From a virus: a stretch of DNA of 27,408 bases. The DNA lies in IMG/VR virus record IMGVR_UViG_3300042907_001522, positions 1-27,408 of that record. One strand, written 5' to 3'. The notes below the pieces were generated by a model. It was given only the letters and a program-made list of their open reading frames with translations, was not told where the DNA came from and made no database searches. The position numbers and the translations under genes are program-made. Below, in pieces: positions 14,059-21,016 of this stretch; position 1 is the stretch's first letter, and each line of letters starts with the position of its first letter.

Positions 14059-15096
14059 ATGAAAATTTTATACACAGGAAGTACCGCTAAACAAACAGAC
14101 GATTTAGCATACACAAGAGCAAGAGTTAAAAGAATTGATGACAACTCTATTATTTGTAATTCTTTAAGAAAACAAGGTTATATTGTTGATAGAAAAAAAA
14201 TAAAATGGGGAGATGATTTGTCAGAATACGACATGGCTATTGTAGGAGTAGGTTGTTTCGGAAGCAATAATTATTCTGGAGATATTTTTAACTCTTTATA
14301 TGCTTTACATGTAATTCCAAAGGTTTTAGTATTTTATGAAGATTGGAAAATTGAAGGCAATATTAGTTCTTTCAAAGGAATGCTAAAGGAAGGAGTTTTG
14401 AAAAAAGCTGTTGAGAAAAAATGGGGCAATGGAGATTATTTTTATGGAGGAGTGGATAACGAAAATTTTGATGTTCAAATAGCAAAAGAAATAATTCAAA
14501 AACTTAGCGATGGTTATTATGACGCTTTAATTCCAGCATTCGATTGGGGAAATAAAGAAATTGTTAGAAAAATAATCAAATCTAAAAACATATACAATTT
14601 AGACCTTACGCCCTATGTTATTGAGAATTGGCAAATAAACCTTAAGCCTGAGCCACAAGAAAAGAAAAAGGAATACATGTTAGCGTCACTTGTTGACCAT
14701 AGAGGTTGGGTTAAGAAAAGCGGAGTAAGATGGAAAGTTAATTATTATGGAGCTAAGTCAATTAAAGACTCAATAAAATTAGATACCGAAACAGAAGTGT
14801 ACAATGAATGTGGAAAATTTTGGGGAATACTTTGTCCTGAATATCCTCACTCAGGAAGTGGTTGGTTTCGTATTAGGTATATTTATTCAGCGCTTCAACG
14901 TTCTATTATTTATACTTCCTACAATGACTTTATGGCTTTAGGTATAAAATGGCTAAGACTTGAAAATTTAAATGACGAAGAATTAAAGGAATACGCTAAT
15001 GAGCAAAGAAAAGCTATTTTTAAGCATTCTTGGAATATAGAAAAATTCGACACTGAACTTAAAAAAATTGTTGATATTAAATTTAATGAAATATGA
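14059..15096 (+). CDS. Putative GT-B glycosyltransferase (candidate DNA base glycosylation)
   Basis: This 345-aa protein begins MKILYTGSTAKQTDDLAYTRARV, a Rossmann-like N-terminus, and has a second domain whose C-terminal part looks like a GT-B donor-binding site: WGILCPEYPHSGSGWFRIRY (255-274), then SALQRSIIYTS and a final helical region with NLNDEELKEYANEQ. I remember similar Gly/Trp/Arg motifs in phage glycosyltransferases linked to modified bases, but the match is by eye. The hydroxymethylase-like gene 140 bp downstream suggests that the acceptor is a hydroxymethylated base in phage DNA, giving protection from host restriction. This is inference; protein or sugar substrates are possible. 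There is no signal peptide, so it is cytoplasmic. Confidence 0.6.
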   Translation: MKILYTGSTAKQTDDLAYTRARVKRIDDNSIICNSLRKQGYIVDRKKIKWGDDLSEYDMAIVGVGCFGSNNYSGDIFNSLYALHVIPKVLVFYEDWKIEGNISSFKGMLKEGVLKKAVEKKWGNGDYFYGGVDNENFDVQIAKEIIQKLSDGYYDALIPAFDWGNKEIVRKIIKSKNIYNLDLTPYVIENWQINLKPEPQEKKKEYMLASLVDHRGWVKKSGVRWKVNYYGAKSIKDSIKLDTETEVYNECGKFWGILCPEYPHSGSGWFRIRYIYSALQRSIIYTSYNDFMALGIKWLRLENLNDEELKEYANEQRKAIFKHSWNIEKFDTELKKIVDIKFNEI

Positions 15097-15260
15097 TAAA
15101 AGATAAACTTTATTCGTTTATATTTGCAGGACAATTAAAAACTGGTAAATATATTGAAAAAAAAACATTGCACGATGGTGTAGTAGTTTATAAATTTACA
15201 GATGGCGTAACAATTTATCCAATAAAAAAAGAAAATATATGTGGCAATTCGAAACAGTAA
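15093..15260 (+). CDS. Small basic protein (55 aa) between the GT and hydroxymethylase genes
   Basis: The ATG at 15093 overlaps the GT stop as ATGA; the frame ends with TAA at 15258-15260, 22 bp into the next gene. The product has about 55 residues and is Lys-rich with beta-strand character (VVVYKFTDGVTIYPIKKENI). Overlaps on both sides argue that it is real and co-translated. No family is recognised. The frame also contains a TTTATATTTGCA sequence at 15117-15128 that resembles the early promoters. Confidence 0.5.
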   Translation: MIKDKLYSFIFAGQLKTGKYIEKKTLHDGVVVYKFTDGVTIYPIKKENICGNSKQ

Positions 15261-15877
15261 CCGAAGCTTTTGAATACTATTATGAAAAAATAGATAGTCA
15301 ACAACAGCAAGAAAATGGAACAAAAGCATTGTACAACCAAATGTTTACAATTTTAGACACTTCTAAAAAAGTAGTTACTTCTAAATTTAGGAATTTTAAA
15401 GTAAGTTATGCTGAAAAGGAATGGGAATGGTATTTAAGCAAAGATAGAAGCGCTGTTGAAATAGCGAAAGTAGCTAAAATATGGTACAATCACATGGATG
15501 ACAGAGGATACGTTAACTCAAATTATGGTTGGCAATGGAGTAGAAACAATCAATTGGAATATGTTATCAATGAACTCAAGAGAGATAAATTTAGTAGACG
15601 TGCTATAATATCTATATACGATGGAAAAGAACACTCTGAGTATTCTAAAGACACTCCTTGTACGTTGTCTATTCAATTTTACTTTACACCAGACTCAAGT
15701 AAATTGCACATGACTGTTTTAATGAGAAGTAACGATTTATGGTTTGGTTTTTGTAATGACGCTTATGCTTTTTTAATGTTACATGAACTTGTTTGCAAAT
15801 CATTAAATGTCGAACAAGGTTTTTATACTCATTACGCTGCTAATTTGCATATTTACGAAAGACACTATAATAAATAA
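15239..15877 (+). CDS. Thymidylate synthase-family dCMP/dUMP hydroxymethylase
   Basis: This 212-aa protein belongs to the thymidylate synthase / pyrimidine hydroxymethylase family. Visible motifs are NSNYGWQW (93-100), SRRAIISIYD (119-128), the catalytic-Cys stretch DTPCTLSIQFYF (138-149, C141), RSNDLWFGFCND (163-174) and LHIYERHY (203-210). T4 gp42, the dCMP hydroxymethylase, has the same NSNYGW and RSNDVVFGFRND pattern, and D174 sits where thymidylate synthase has the Asn that reads uracil. A dCMP substrate is therefore favoured over dUMP, giving 5-hydroxymethyl-dCMP from methylene-tetrahydrofolate. Thymidylate synthase activity is the alternative. The protein is a little shorter than T4 gp42 (246 aa). 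GT-like gene upstream and MazG-type gene downstream support a base-modification pathway. Confidence 0.85.
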   Translation: MWQFETVTEAFEYYYEKIDSQQQQENGTKALYNQMFTILDTSKKVVTSKFRNFKVSYAEKEWEWYLSKDRSAVEIAKVAKIWYNHMDDRGYVNSNYGWQWSRNNQLEYVINELKRDKFSRRAIISIYDGKEHSEYSKDTPCTLSIQFYFTPDSSKLHMTVLMRSNDLWFGFCNDAYAFLMLHELVCKSLNVEQGFYTHYAANLHIYERHYNK

Positions 15878-15907
15878 AAAAAAATAGCTTAATTAAAAAA
15901 ATATATT

Positions 15908-15915
15908 TATATTTG
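15908..15915 (+). promoter_or_regulatory. Bacteroidota-type promoter for the MazG/replication operon
   Basis: TATATTTG fits TAnnTTTG, within the 45-bp block 15892-15936 that is identical to 13738-13782. The ATG of the MazG-like gene is at 15943, 27 bp downstream. No clear -33 TTG is seen. It reads into the operon of MazG-like, PD-(D/E)XK-like, initiator-like and helicase genes. Confidence 0.75.
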
Positions 15916-15942
15916 CATATAACTAACTTAAAAAAAACTACT

Positions 15943-16287
15943 ATGAAACTTAAAAATGAATTTGAACCAATAAGAAATTGGGCTTCCGAAAGAGGAATTT
16001 ACGAAAAAGGAGACGCTAAAACTCAATGTATTAAATTATTTGAGGAAGCAGGCGAGCTATCAAAAGCAATTCTTAATAACGACAAAGATGAAATAATAGA
16101 TGCAATAGGTGATATTGTAGTTGTGTTAACTAATTTAACTGAATTGCTTCCTTTATATAAAGAAGGCGAAACAATGGGTGACATTGAAAAAATTACTATT
16201 GAAGATTGCATAAATTCTGCTTATGAAGTTATAGCGCAAAGAAAAGGTAAAATGATTGGTGGAACTTTTGTAAAAGAAAACTTATGA
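15943..16287 (+). CDS. MazG-like NTP pyrophosphohydrolase (candidate dCTPase-type)
   Basis: The longest frame starts at 15913, inside the promoter, so the ATG at 15943 (after ACTACTATG) is the better start, giving 114 aa. It shows the all-alpha NTP pyrophosphatase metal motif: E34-E35-x-x-E38 (FEEAGELSKAI), then E50-x-x-D53 and D57 (DEIIDAIGDIVVVLTNL). MazG-like enzymes hydrolyse NTPs to NMP and PPi. Close to the hydroxymethylase gene it could act like T4 gp56, removing dCTP to feed dCMP and exclude unmodified cytosine; this is inference from context. It overlaps the next start as ATGA. Confidence 0.85.
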   Translation: MKLKNEFEPIRNWASERGIYEKGDAKTQCIKLFEEAGELSKAILNNDKDEIIDAIGDIVVVLTNLTELLPLYKEGETMGDIEKITIEDCINSAYEVIAQRKGKMIGGTFVKENL

Positions 16288-16703
16288 GAACTTATTTAGC
16301 TAAAATTAAAATACCTAAGGATATTGCAAACAATTCTACAGGTGATATTGGAGAAAAAATTTTCCAATTATGGTTTTCTTTAACATATCAAAACGAAAAT
16401 TTATTTAAACAAAAAGCTGATAGAGACCTTGCTAAAATAGATTTTGCTGACGAAAAAGGTTTTACGTATCAAATAAAATGTACTAAACATAAAACATATA
16501 CATTTAATTGTGCTTTAGATAGCCTGTACGATCATTTAAAAGCTGAGTTATATGTTTTTATACAAATAATAGATGGATATGCTTACATTGAACATTTGCA
16601 CGATAAAGCTTATTGTTTAAATTATGCAAAGTCTTCTTTTACAAATCAAGCTCAAACTTTTATTTATGCTATTGATTTACAACAACAAGTTTTAGAACTA
16701 TGA
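16284..16703 (+). CDS. Putative PD-(D/E)XK nuclease-like protein
   Basis: This 139-aa protein has GDIGEKIFQLWFS (20-32, E24), then KADRDLAKIDF (44-54) and TYQIKCTKHK (61-70). E24, D53 and Q63-x-K65 match the spacing of a PD-(D/E)XK nuclease core with Gln in place of the second acidic residue, as in some restriction-type endonucleases. The match is by eye and weak. The function could be a DNA nuclease acting on host or phage DNA. It overlaps the MazG-like gene (ATGA) and the initiator-like gene (16700). Confidence 0.5.
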   Translation: MRTYLAKIKIPKDIANNSTGDIGEKIFQLWFSLTYQNENLFKQKADRDLAKIDFADEKGFTYQIKCTKHKTYTFNCALDSLYDHLKAELYVFIQIIDGYAYIEHLHDKAYCLNYAKSSFTNQAQTFIYAIDLQQQVLEL

Positions 16704-17326
16704 GTGGTTGGATAAAATTACATAGAAAAATTACTGAATGGGAATGGTTCGAAGACAAAAATACTTTTATTGTTTTTATTACTTTGCTTTTAATGGCAAA
16801 TCATAAGGAAAAAAAGTATAAAGGAATAGTGGTAAAGGTTGGAACTATTGTTACAGGTAGAGATATTTTAGCTAAGCAAACTAAGCTTTCTGTTCAACAA
16901 ATTAGGACCGCTTTAAGCAAACTCAAATTAACCAACGAAATAACCATTGAAACTAGTTCACAAGGTACTGTTATTCAAATAGTTAACTATAAAAAATATC
17001 AACTACTAACCAACGAAATAACCACGGAAGAACCAGTAAATAACCAGCAAGTAGCCAGTAACAAGAATGTAAATAAATTAAATAAAGATATATATAGGAG
17101 TTTCGGTCATTTATTTATAACTGAAGACGAAGTAAATAGGTTATTAGAAACATACACTATTAAACAAATAGACAACATTTTAAACGATATTGAAAACTAT
17201 AAAGGCAATACTAAATATAAAAGTTTATACTTAACGTCTATAAAGTGGCTACATAAAAACGAACCAACATTTGAAGGTATTTCACCCGAAGAAATAAAAG
17301 CTAGAAAACATGGGTTTATTAAATAA
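16700..17326 (+). CDS. HTH replication initiator/helicase-loader-like protein
   Basis: This 208-aa protein begins SGWIKLHRKITEWEWFEDKNTF (2-23), the opening of phage replication-initiator (O/DnaD-like) proteins. A winged-helix region follows, with VKVGTIVTGRDILAKQTKLSVQQIRTALSKLKLTNEI (46-82) and VIQIVNYKKYQ. The C-terminal half is helical with FLITEDEV-like and SLYLTSIKWLHKNEPTF stretches, similar to a DnaD-type module. It probably binds the origin and recruits the helicase encoded by the next gene, which it overlaps by 17 bp. Confidence 0.75.
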   Translation: MSGWIKLHRKITEWEWFEDKNTFIVFITLLLMANHKEKKYKGIVVKVGTIVTGRDILAKQTKLSVQQIRTALSKLKLTNEITIETSSQGTVIQIVNYKKYQLLTNEITTEEPVNNQQVASNKNVNKLNKDIYRSFGHLFITEDEVNRLLETYTIKQIDNILNDIENYKGNTKYKSLYLTSIKWLHKNEPTFEGISPEEIKARKHGFIK

Positions 17327-18200
17327 AGGTTCAGCTATTGAGTATTTATTGAACTACAGAGATGGTAAGATAAAACATGGATTAGAATTAGGAAATGGTT
17401 TAGATGAGTTTATAAAGTTTAAACGAAAACAAGTAAACATAATTCTAGGTCACGATAACGTAGGAAAAACTTATTTTATAAATTGGTATTTTTTAGCATT
17501 AGCTTTAAAGCACAAACTTAAGTTTATTATTTGGAGTGGTGAAAACCAACATGGACAAATTTTACGTGATTTAATTCAAATGTATTCTGGAATAAATTTT
17601 AAAAGTTTATCACACGAAGAAATTGTAAAACATTCAACTTATTTAGAGCAATTTTTTACATTTATTAGCAACGAAAGACTTTACAAACACGATGAATTAT
17701 TCAAAATCTTTGAGGAAAGCGAAGCGGATGTTGCACTTATAGACCCATTTACTGGTTTAGATAGAAGCATGACTTATGAAGGTAACTATCAATTTATGAA
17801 TGCTGCACGACAATTTGTAAATAGAACTGGAATGACAATTTATATAAATACTCATCCAAATACAGAAAGTGGTAGGAGTTCAAACATTTATGTAGACGGC
17901 GATTTCAAAGGACATTTAAAAGCACCATTAAAAGACCATATAGAAGGCGGCAAGGCGTTTACTAATCGTTGTGATGATATGATAGTTATCCACCGACTTA
18001 TAAAGCATGACGTAATGAAATTTGTAACTTGGGTTTCAACTGAAAAAATAAAAGATATGGATACAGGTGGAAAGCATACAGGACTTAATGACCCTGTTTA
18101 TTGTGAGTACAACTATGGACTTGGTTTTACTATCTATGGAAACGATGCGTTAAAAAGCTATAGACCAAAACACGAAAATAAATTAAAAACACTTTTTTAA
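17310..18200 (+). CDS. RecA/DnaB-fold replicative helicase-like ATPase
   Basis: This 296-aa protein carries Walker A GHDNVGKT (47-54) and Walker B VALIDPF (141-147, D145), followed by a switch-like NTHPN (about 175-180) and a C-terminal GKAFTNRCDDMIVIHR (210-225) of the kind found in RecA-fold helicases. It has the core fold only; no primase or large N-terminal domain is seen. The best reading is a phage replicative helicase or helicase-like ATPase, loaded by the preceding initiator-like protein. A gp4/DnaB-like recombinase-type ATPase is the alternative. Confidence 0.75.
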   Translation: MGLLNKGSAIEYLLNYRDGKIKHGLELGNGLDEFIKFKRKQVNIILGHDNVGKTYFINWYFLALALKHKLKFIIWSGENQHGQILRDLIQMYSGINFKSLSHEEIVKHSTYLEQFFTFISNERLYKHDELFKIFEESEADVALIDPFTGLDRSMTYEGNYQFMNAARQFVNRTGMTIYINTHPNTESGRSSNIYVDGDFKGHLKAPLKDHIEGGKAFTNRCDDMIVIHRLIKHDVMKFVTWVSTEKIKDMDTGGKHTGLNDPVYCEYNYGLGFTIYGNDALKSYRPKHENKLKTLF

Positions 18201-18201
18201 A

Positions 18202-18492
18202 ATGGAATTTGAATTATTGATTAGTAGAATTAACTTAAACTACACTTGTTTAAAATTACAAGTAAGCATTGATGAAATAAAAACCAAACATCCAAACCGA
18301 ACAGATTTAATAAGTTCAATGGAGCAAAGTTTACACGAAATAAAAAAAGCAATGGTTGTTTATGACACTTTGGAAAAGGAATTTAGAAGTTCAATGCAAT
18401 CTAACTTTAATCTTCAAAAAATAAATTTAGAACAAATTCAAGAAATACAAAACCTTAAAAGACAAATAGAATTTAATAACTTAGAACTTTGA
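18202..18492 (+). CDS. Hypothetical coiled-coil protein
   Basis: This 96-aa protein is predicted to be almost entirely helical, with a coiled coil in its C-terminal half (LQKINLEQIQEIQNLKRQIEFNNLEL). There is no membrane segment. It starts 1 bp after the helicase gene and its TGA overlaps the next start (TTGA). It is unrecognised; a replication accessory role is possible from position only. Confidence 0.65.
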   Translation: MEFELLISRINLNYTCLKLQVSIDEIKTKHPNRTDLISSMEQSLHEIKKAMVVYDTLEKEFRSSMQSNFNLQKINLEQIQEIQNLKRQIEFNNLEL

Positions 18493-19013
18493 AAGAAATA
18501 ACTAAAAAATGCTTTAATTGTAAAGAACGTTTTTCACCATTTAATATGTTGCAAAAGTTTTGCTTAAAAAATGAATGCATAAAAGCAATGATAGAGATAC
18601 AGAAAGAAAAAGAATGGCTAAAAAAGAAAAAGAAGTTAGTAGAAAACTTAAAAACGCCAAACGATTACTTAAAAATAGCACAACAGGTTTTCAATAAGTT
18701 TATACGTCAAAGAGATAACGGTTTAAATTGTATTAGTTGTGATAAACCTTGCAAAAAAGAAAACGCTGGGCATTACTATTCTCAAGGTGGACACTCTAAC
18801 GTAAGATTTAATGAAGACAACGTGCACTTACAATGCGAACATTGCAATACTTATTTAAGTGGTAACCTATTAAACTATCAAGTAGCTATAGAAAAAAGAA
18901 TTGGAGCTGAAAGATTAATGAACTTACAAGCAATTGCACATGATACAAAGAAGTGGACAAAAGACGAATTAAAAGAATTAATAGAATTTTATAAAAAAAA
19001 AATTAAAAAATAG
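18489..19013 (+). CDS. ninG: NinG-like recombination protein
   Basis: This 174-aa protein fits the NinG (Rap) family. N-terminal zinc-type cysteines C8, C11, C25 and C30 are followed by a Lys-rich helix (EKEWLKKKKK), KFIRQRDNGLNCISCDKPC (72-90), GHYYSQGGHSNVRFNEDN (about 96-113), HLQCEHCNTYLSGN and a C-terminal basic tail. NinG stimulates RecA-independent and Red-type recombination at branched DNA. The start is TTG at 18489: the first in-frame ATG (codon 20) would remove C8 and C11. The TTGA overlap with the previous stop supports it. Confidence 0.85.
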   Translation: MKEITKKCFNCKERFSPFNMLQKFCLKNECIKAMIEIQKEKEWLKKKKKLVENLKTPNDYLKIAQQVFNKFIRQRDNGLNCISCDKPCKKENAGHYYSQGGHSNVRFNEDNVHLQCEHCNTYLSGNLLNYQVAIEKRIGAERLMNLQAIAHDTKKWTKDELKELIEFYKKKIKK

Positions 19014-19035
19014 TCTCTATATAAATAATTATGTT

Positions 19036-19043
19036 TATATTTG
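19036..19043 (+). promoter_or_regulatory. Bacteroidota-type promoter for the recombination operon
   Basis: TATATTTG (in TTTATATTTGCATATAA) fits TAnnTTTG and is followed by a TAACTAACTTAAAAA leader like those at 13754 and 15908. The ATG of the next gene is at 19077, 33 bp downstream. No clear -33 TTG is visible. Confidence 0.75.
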
Positions 19044-19076
19044 CATATAATTATTAACTAACTTAAAAATTTAACT

Positions 19077-19265
19077 ATGAAAGATGTAACTAAAATGAAT
19101 GTTATTGGAGAAGTCATTACTTTTGATGATAGAACTTATGACATAGTAGATGTTATTAATGAGAATGAAAACTTGTTTTATGTGTGCAATTTTTGGTACA
19201 AGAAACACAAAAGCATACCTCAATTAATTCCATCTCAATTTGTAAAAACGTATTATAACAACTAA
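19077..19265 (+). CDS. Hypothetical small protein (62 aa)
   Basis: This 62-aa protein is the first gene behind its own promoter. It is beta-rich (VIGEVITFDDRTYDIVDVINENENLFYVCNFWY, 10-42) with a basic tail. There is no signal peptide. A small SH3-like or KTSC-like nucleic-acid-related fold is possible but unproven. It precedes the ERF annealing gene in the recombination operon. Confidence 0.6.
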   Translation: MKDVTKMNVIGEVITFDDRTYDIVDVINENENLFYVCNFWYKKHKSIPQLIPSQFVKTYYNN

Positions 19266-19275
19266 AACTAAAACT

Positions 19276-19794
19276 ATGAAACATTTATTTAAAGCATTAG
19301 CAGATTTTCAACAAGAAGTACCAGTAATTCACAGAGCAACACAAGGTTATGGTTACACTTACGCTGACCTACCTAAAATTTTTGAAGTAATTAACCCACT
19401 ACTAAAAAAACATGGCTTAGGGTTTACACAATTAATTTATGGAGATAAAATAGCAACTTGTTTATTTCATATTGAAAGTGGTGAAAGCATTGAAAGCAAA
19501 ATTGATATTCCACAGGGAGTAATTTTAAAAGGAATGAACGAGTTTCAAGTTTTAGGAAGCGCAATTACTTATTTAAGACGCTACTCTTTAAGTTCTATGC
19601 TTGGCTTAGTAACAGACAAAGACACAGATGCTTCAGGTGAACAAGTAAAAAGCGAACCAAAGAAACCATCAATAGACAATAAACGATTTGAAGAGGCACT
19701 TGTGGCTATTGAAAATGGCAAGTACACTGTAGCTCAACTCAAAGCAGGATTCGAATTAAGTGAGGCACAAACAAAAGCTTTATTGTTATGTTAA
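19276..19794 (+). CDS. erf: ERF-family single-strand annealing protein
   Basis: This 172-aa protein has the ERF family pattern: QGYGYTYADLPKIFEVINPLLKKHGLGF (23-50), LFHIESGESIESKIDIPQG (63-81) and FQVLGSAITYLRRYSLSSMLGLVTDKDTDA (90-119). ERF proteins anneal complementary single strands in recombination-dependent replication and genome circularisation. The C-terminal tail (about 125-172) is variable, as usual. It overlaps by 7 bp the exonuclease gene, its natural partner. Confidence 0.9.
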   Translation: MKHLFKALADFQQEVPVIHRATQGYGYTYADLPKIFEVINPLLKKHGLGFTQLIYGDKIATCLFHIESGESIESKIDIPQGVILKGMNEFQVLGSAITYLRRYSLSSMLGLVTDKDTDASGEQVKSEPKKPSIDNKRFEEALVAIENGKYTVAQLKAGFELSEAQTKALLLC

Positions 19795-20462
19795 AAGTAA
19801 GATGTTCAGCTTTAGGAGCTATAATGACGAACCCTCGTTCTAAAACAGAAACGTTAAGTGAAACAACTAAAACTTACGTGAAAGAAATGGTTTTAGAACA
19901 TAAATATGGAATTAGAAAAGAATTTACTTCCAAATACACTGACAAAGGTTTACAGTGTGAAGACGAAGCCATAACTTTGGTTAACGATGTTTTAGGTTTA
20001 GGTTTTATTTTTAAGAACGAAGAACATTTTAATAACGAATGGATAACTGGCACGCCTGATGTAAACACGAATGAAATTTTATTAGATGTAAAATGTAGTT
20101 ATGAAGCGCATACCTTTCCATTTTTTGAAGATAAAATACCAAATAAAGGTTACTACTATCAATTAATGGGTTACATGTGGTTAACAGGAAAGACTGAGTC
20201 GTTATTATGTTATTGCTTAGTCAACACACCAATAGAAATTGTAGAAGACGAGGTAAGAAGAGAACATTGGAAACATTTTAAAATTGACGAAGACTTGGAA
20301 ATACGAGAATTTGTAGAAAAGAAACATAACTTTGACCATATACCTAATACAAGCAAGGTAAAAGTCTTTAAGATTGAAAGAGATGAAACAGTAATATGGG
20401 AAATACAGAAAAGAATAGAAGAAGTAAGAATTTATTTTAATCAATTAATAGAAACAATATGA
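19788..20462 (+). CDS. PD-(D/E)XK recombination exonuclease (YqaJ/Cas4-like)
   Basis: This 224-aa protein has KGLQCEDEAITLVNDVLG (53-70, E58/E60), WITGTPDV (85-92, D91) and ILLDVKCS (97-104, D100-x-K102), followed by KGYYYQLMGYMWLTG (about 118-132). This is the PD-(D/E)XK core of lambda-exonuclease/YqaJ/Cas4-type nucleases. With the ERF gene upstream it makes a two-component recombination system: 5'-3' resection, then annealing. Its stop overlaps the next small ORF as ATGA. Confidence 0.85.
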   Translation: MLKVRCSALGAIMTNPRSKTETLSETTKTYVKEMVLEHKYGIRKEFTSKYTDKGLQCEDEAITLVNDVLGLGFIFKNEEHFNNEWITGTPDVNTNEILLDVKCSYEAHTFPFFEDKIPNKGYYYQLMGYMWLTGKTESLLCYCLVNTPIEIVEDEVRREHWKHFKIDEDLEIREFVEKKHNFDHIPNTSKVKVFKIERDETVIWEIQKRIEEVRIYFNQLIETI

Positions 20463-20551
20463 AAGAAAAAACAATAGCAATAGTTATTTGGATAGCAATT
20501 TATGGTTTTGCTGCCGTTGGTATTTACAATTTATTTAATTGGCTGATATGA
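20459..20551 (+). CDS. Mini membrane protein (30 aa)
   Basis: The ATG at 20459 overlaps the exonuclease stop (ATGA), and the TGA at 20549-20551 overlaps the next ATG at 20548. After a charged MKEK start, nearly all 30 residues are hydrophobic (TIAIVIWIAIYGFAAVGIYN), giving one membrane span. Coupling on both sides and the coherent topology argue that it is real. Function unknown. Confidence 0.55.
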   Translation: MKEKTIAIVIWIAIYGFAAVGIYNLFNWLI

Positions 20552-20790
20552 CACCACAAGAAAAGGCAAAAGATTTATACGATAGTTATTGGTATTGTTT
20601 ATTCCAATCTAATATTGAAAAAAGAAATTATTGGAGCAAACAATGTGCATTAATAGCAGTTGATGAGATTATTAAAGTTTGTCCATATATAAGACAAAAA
20701 GATTTGGAGACTTTACAACAATTAAACGCTCCTAATATTTACTTTGTAGAATATTGGAACGAAGTTAAACAAGAAATAGAAAAACTATGA
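20548..20790 (+). CDS. Hypothetical phage protein (80 aa)
   Basis: The ATG at 20548 is preferred over an upstream in-frame TTG at 20539, because it overlaps the preceding TGA. The 80-aa product begins MTPQEKAKDLYDSYW and has NYWSKQCALIAVDEIIKVCPY (29-49) and a C-terminal helix. I recognise the MTPxEKA...AKQCALIAVDEI pattern from many small Bacteroidota phage proteins in recombination operons, without known function. Confidence 0.75.
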   Translation: MTPQEKAKDLYDSYWYCLFQSNIEKRNYWSKQCALIAVDEIIKVCPYIRQKDLETLQQLNAPNIYFVEYWNEVKQEIEKL

Positions 20791-21005
20791 ACATACAAAT
20801 ACAAGACAAAATAGTATTAAGTGTTATGGCTCGTTTTAAAGAACGTTCAGAGCTAGGAATAAAGAAATACCAAAAAACGTTAGAACGAACTGATTTGAGC
20901 ACGTTAGATTGGTTACAACACGCACAAGAAGAAGCAATGGACTTTGTTTTATATCTTGAGCGATTAAAACATGAATACAAACGAGAAACAAATAAAAATA
21001 AATAA
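20787..21005 (+). CDS. Small phage protein, possibly MazG-like (72 aa)
   Basis: This 72-aa protein has RFKERSELGIKKYQKTLERTDLSTLDWLQHAQEEAMDFVLYLERLKHE (16-62), a common phage pattern. E48-E49-x-x-D52 in a helix recalls half of the all-alpha NTP pyrophosphatase metal motif, but the second acidic helix is missing, so activity is doubtful. It overlaps its upstream neighbour (ATGA) and precedes the SSB-like gene. Confidence 0.65.
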   Translation: MNIQIQDKIVLSVMARFKERSELGIKKYQKTLERTDLSTLDWLQHAQEEAMDFVLYLERLKHEYKRETNKNK

Positions 21006-21016
21006 ATAAAAACAAA

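Noticed and set aside
15913-15942. Upstream ATG extending the MazG-like gene
   Set aside because: It overlaps the -7 element; the ATG at 15943 gives the proper family N-terminus.
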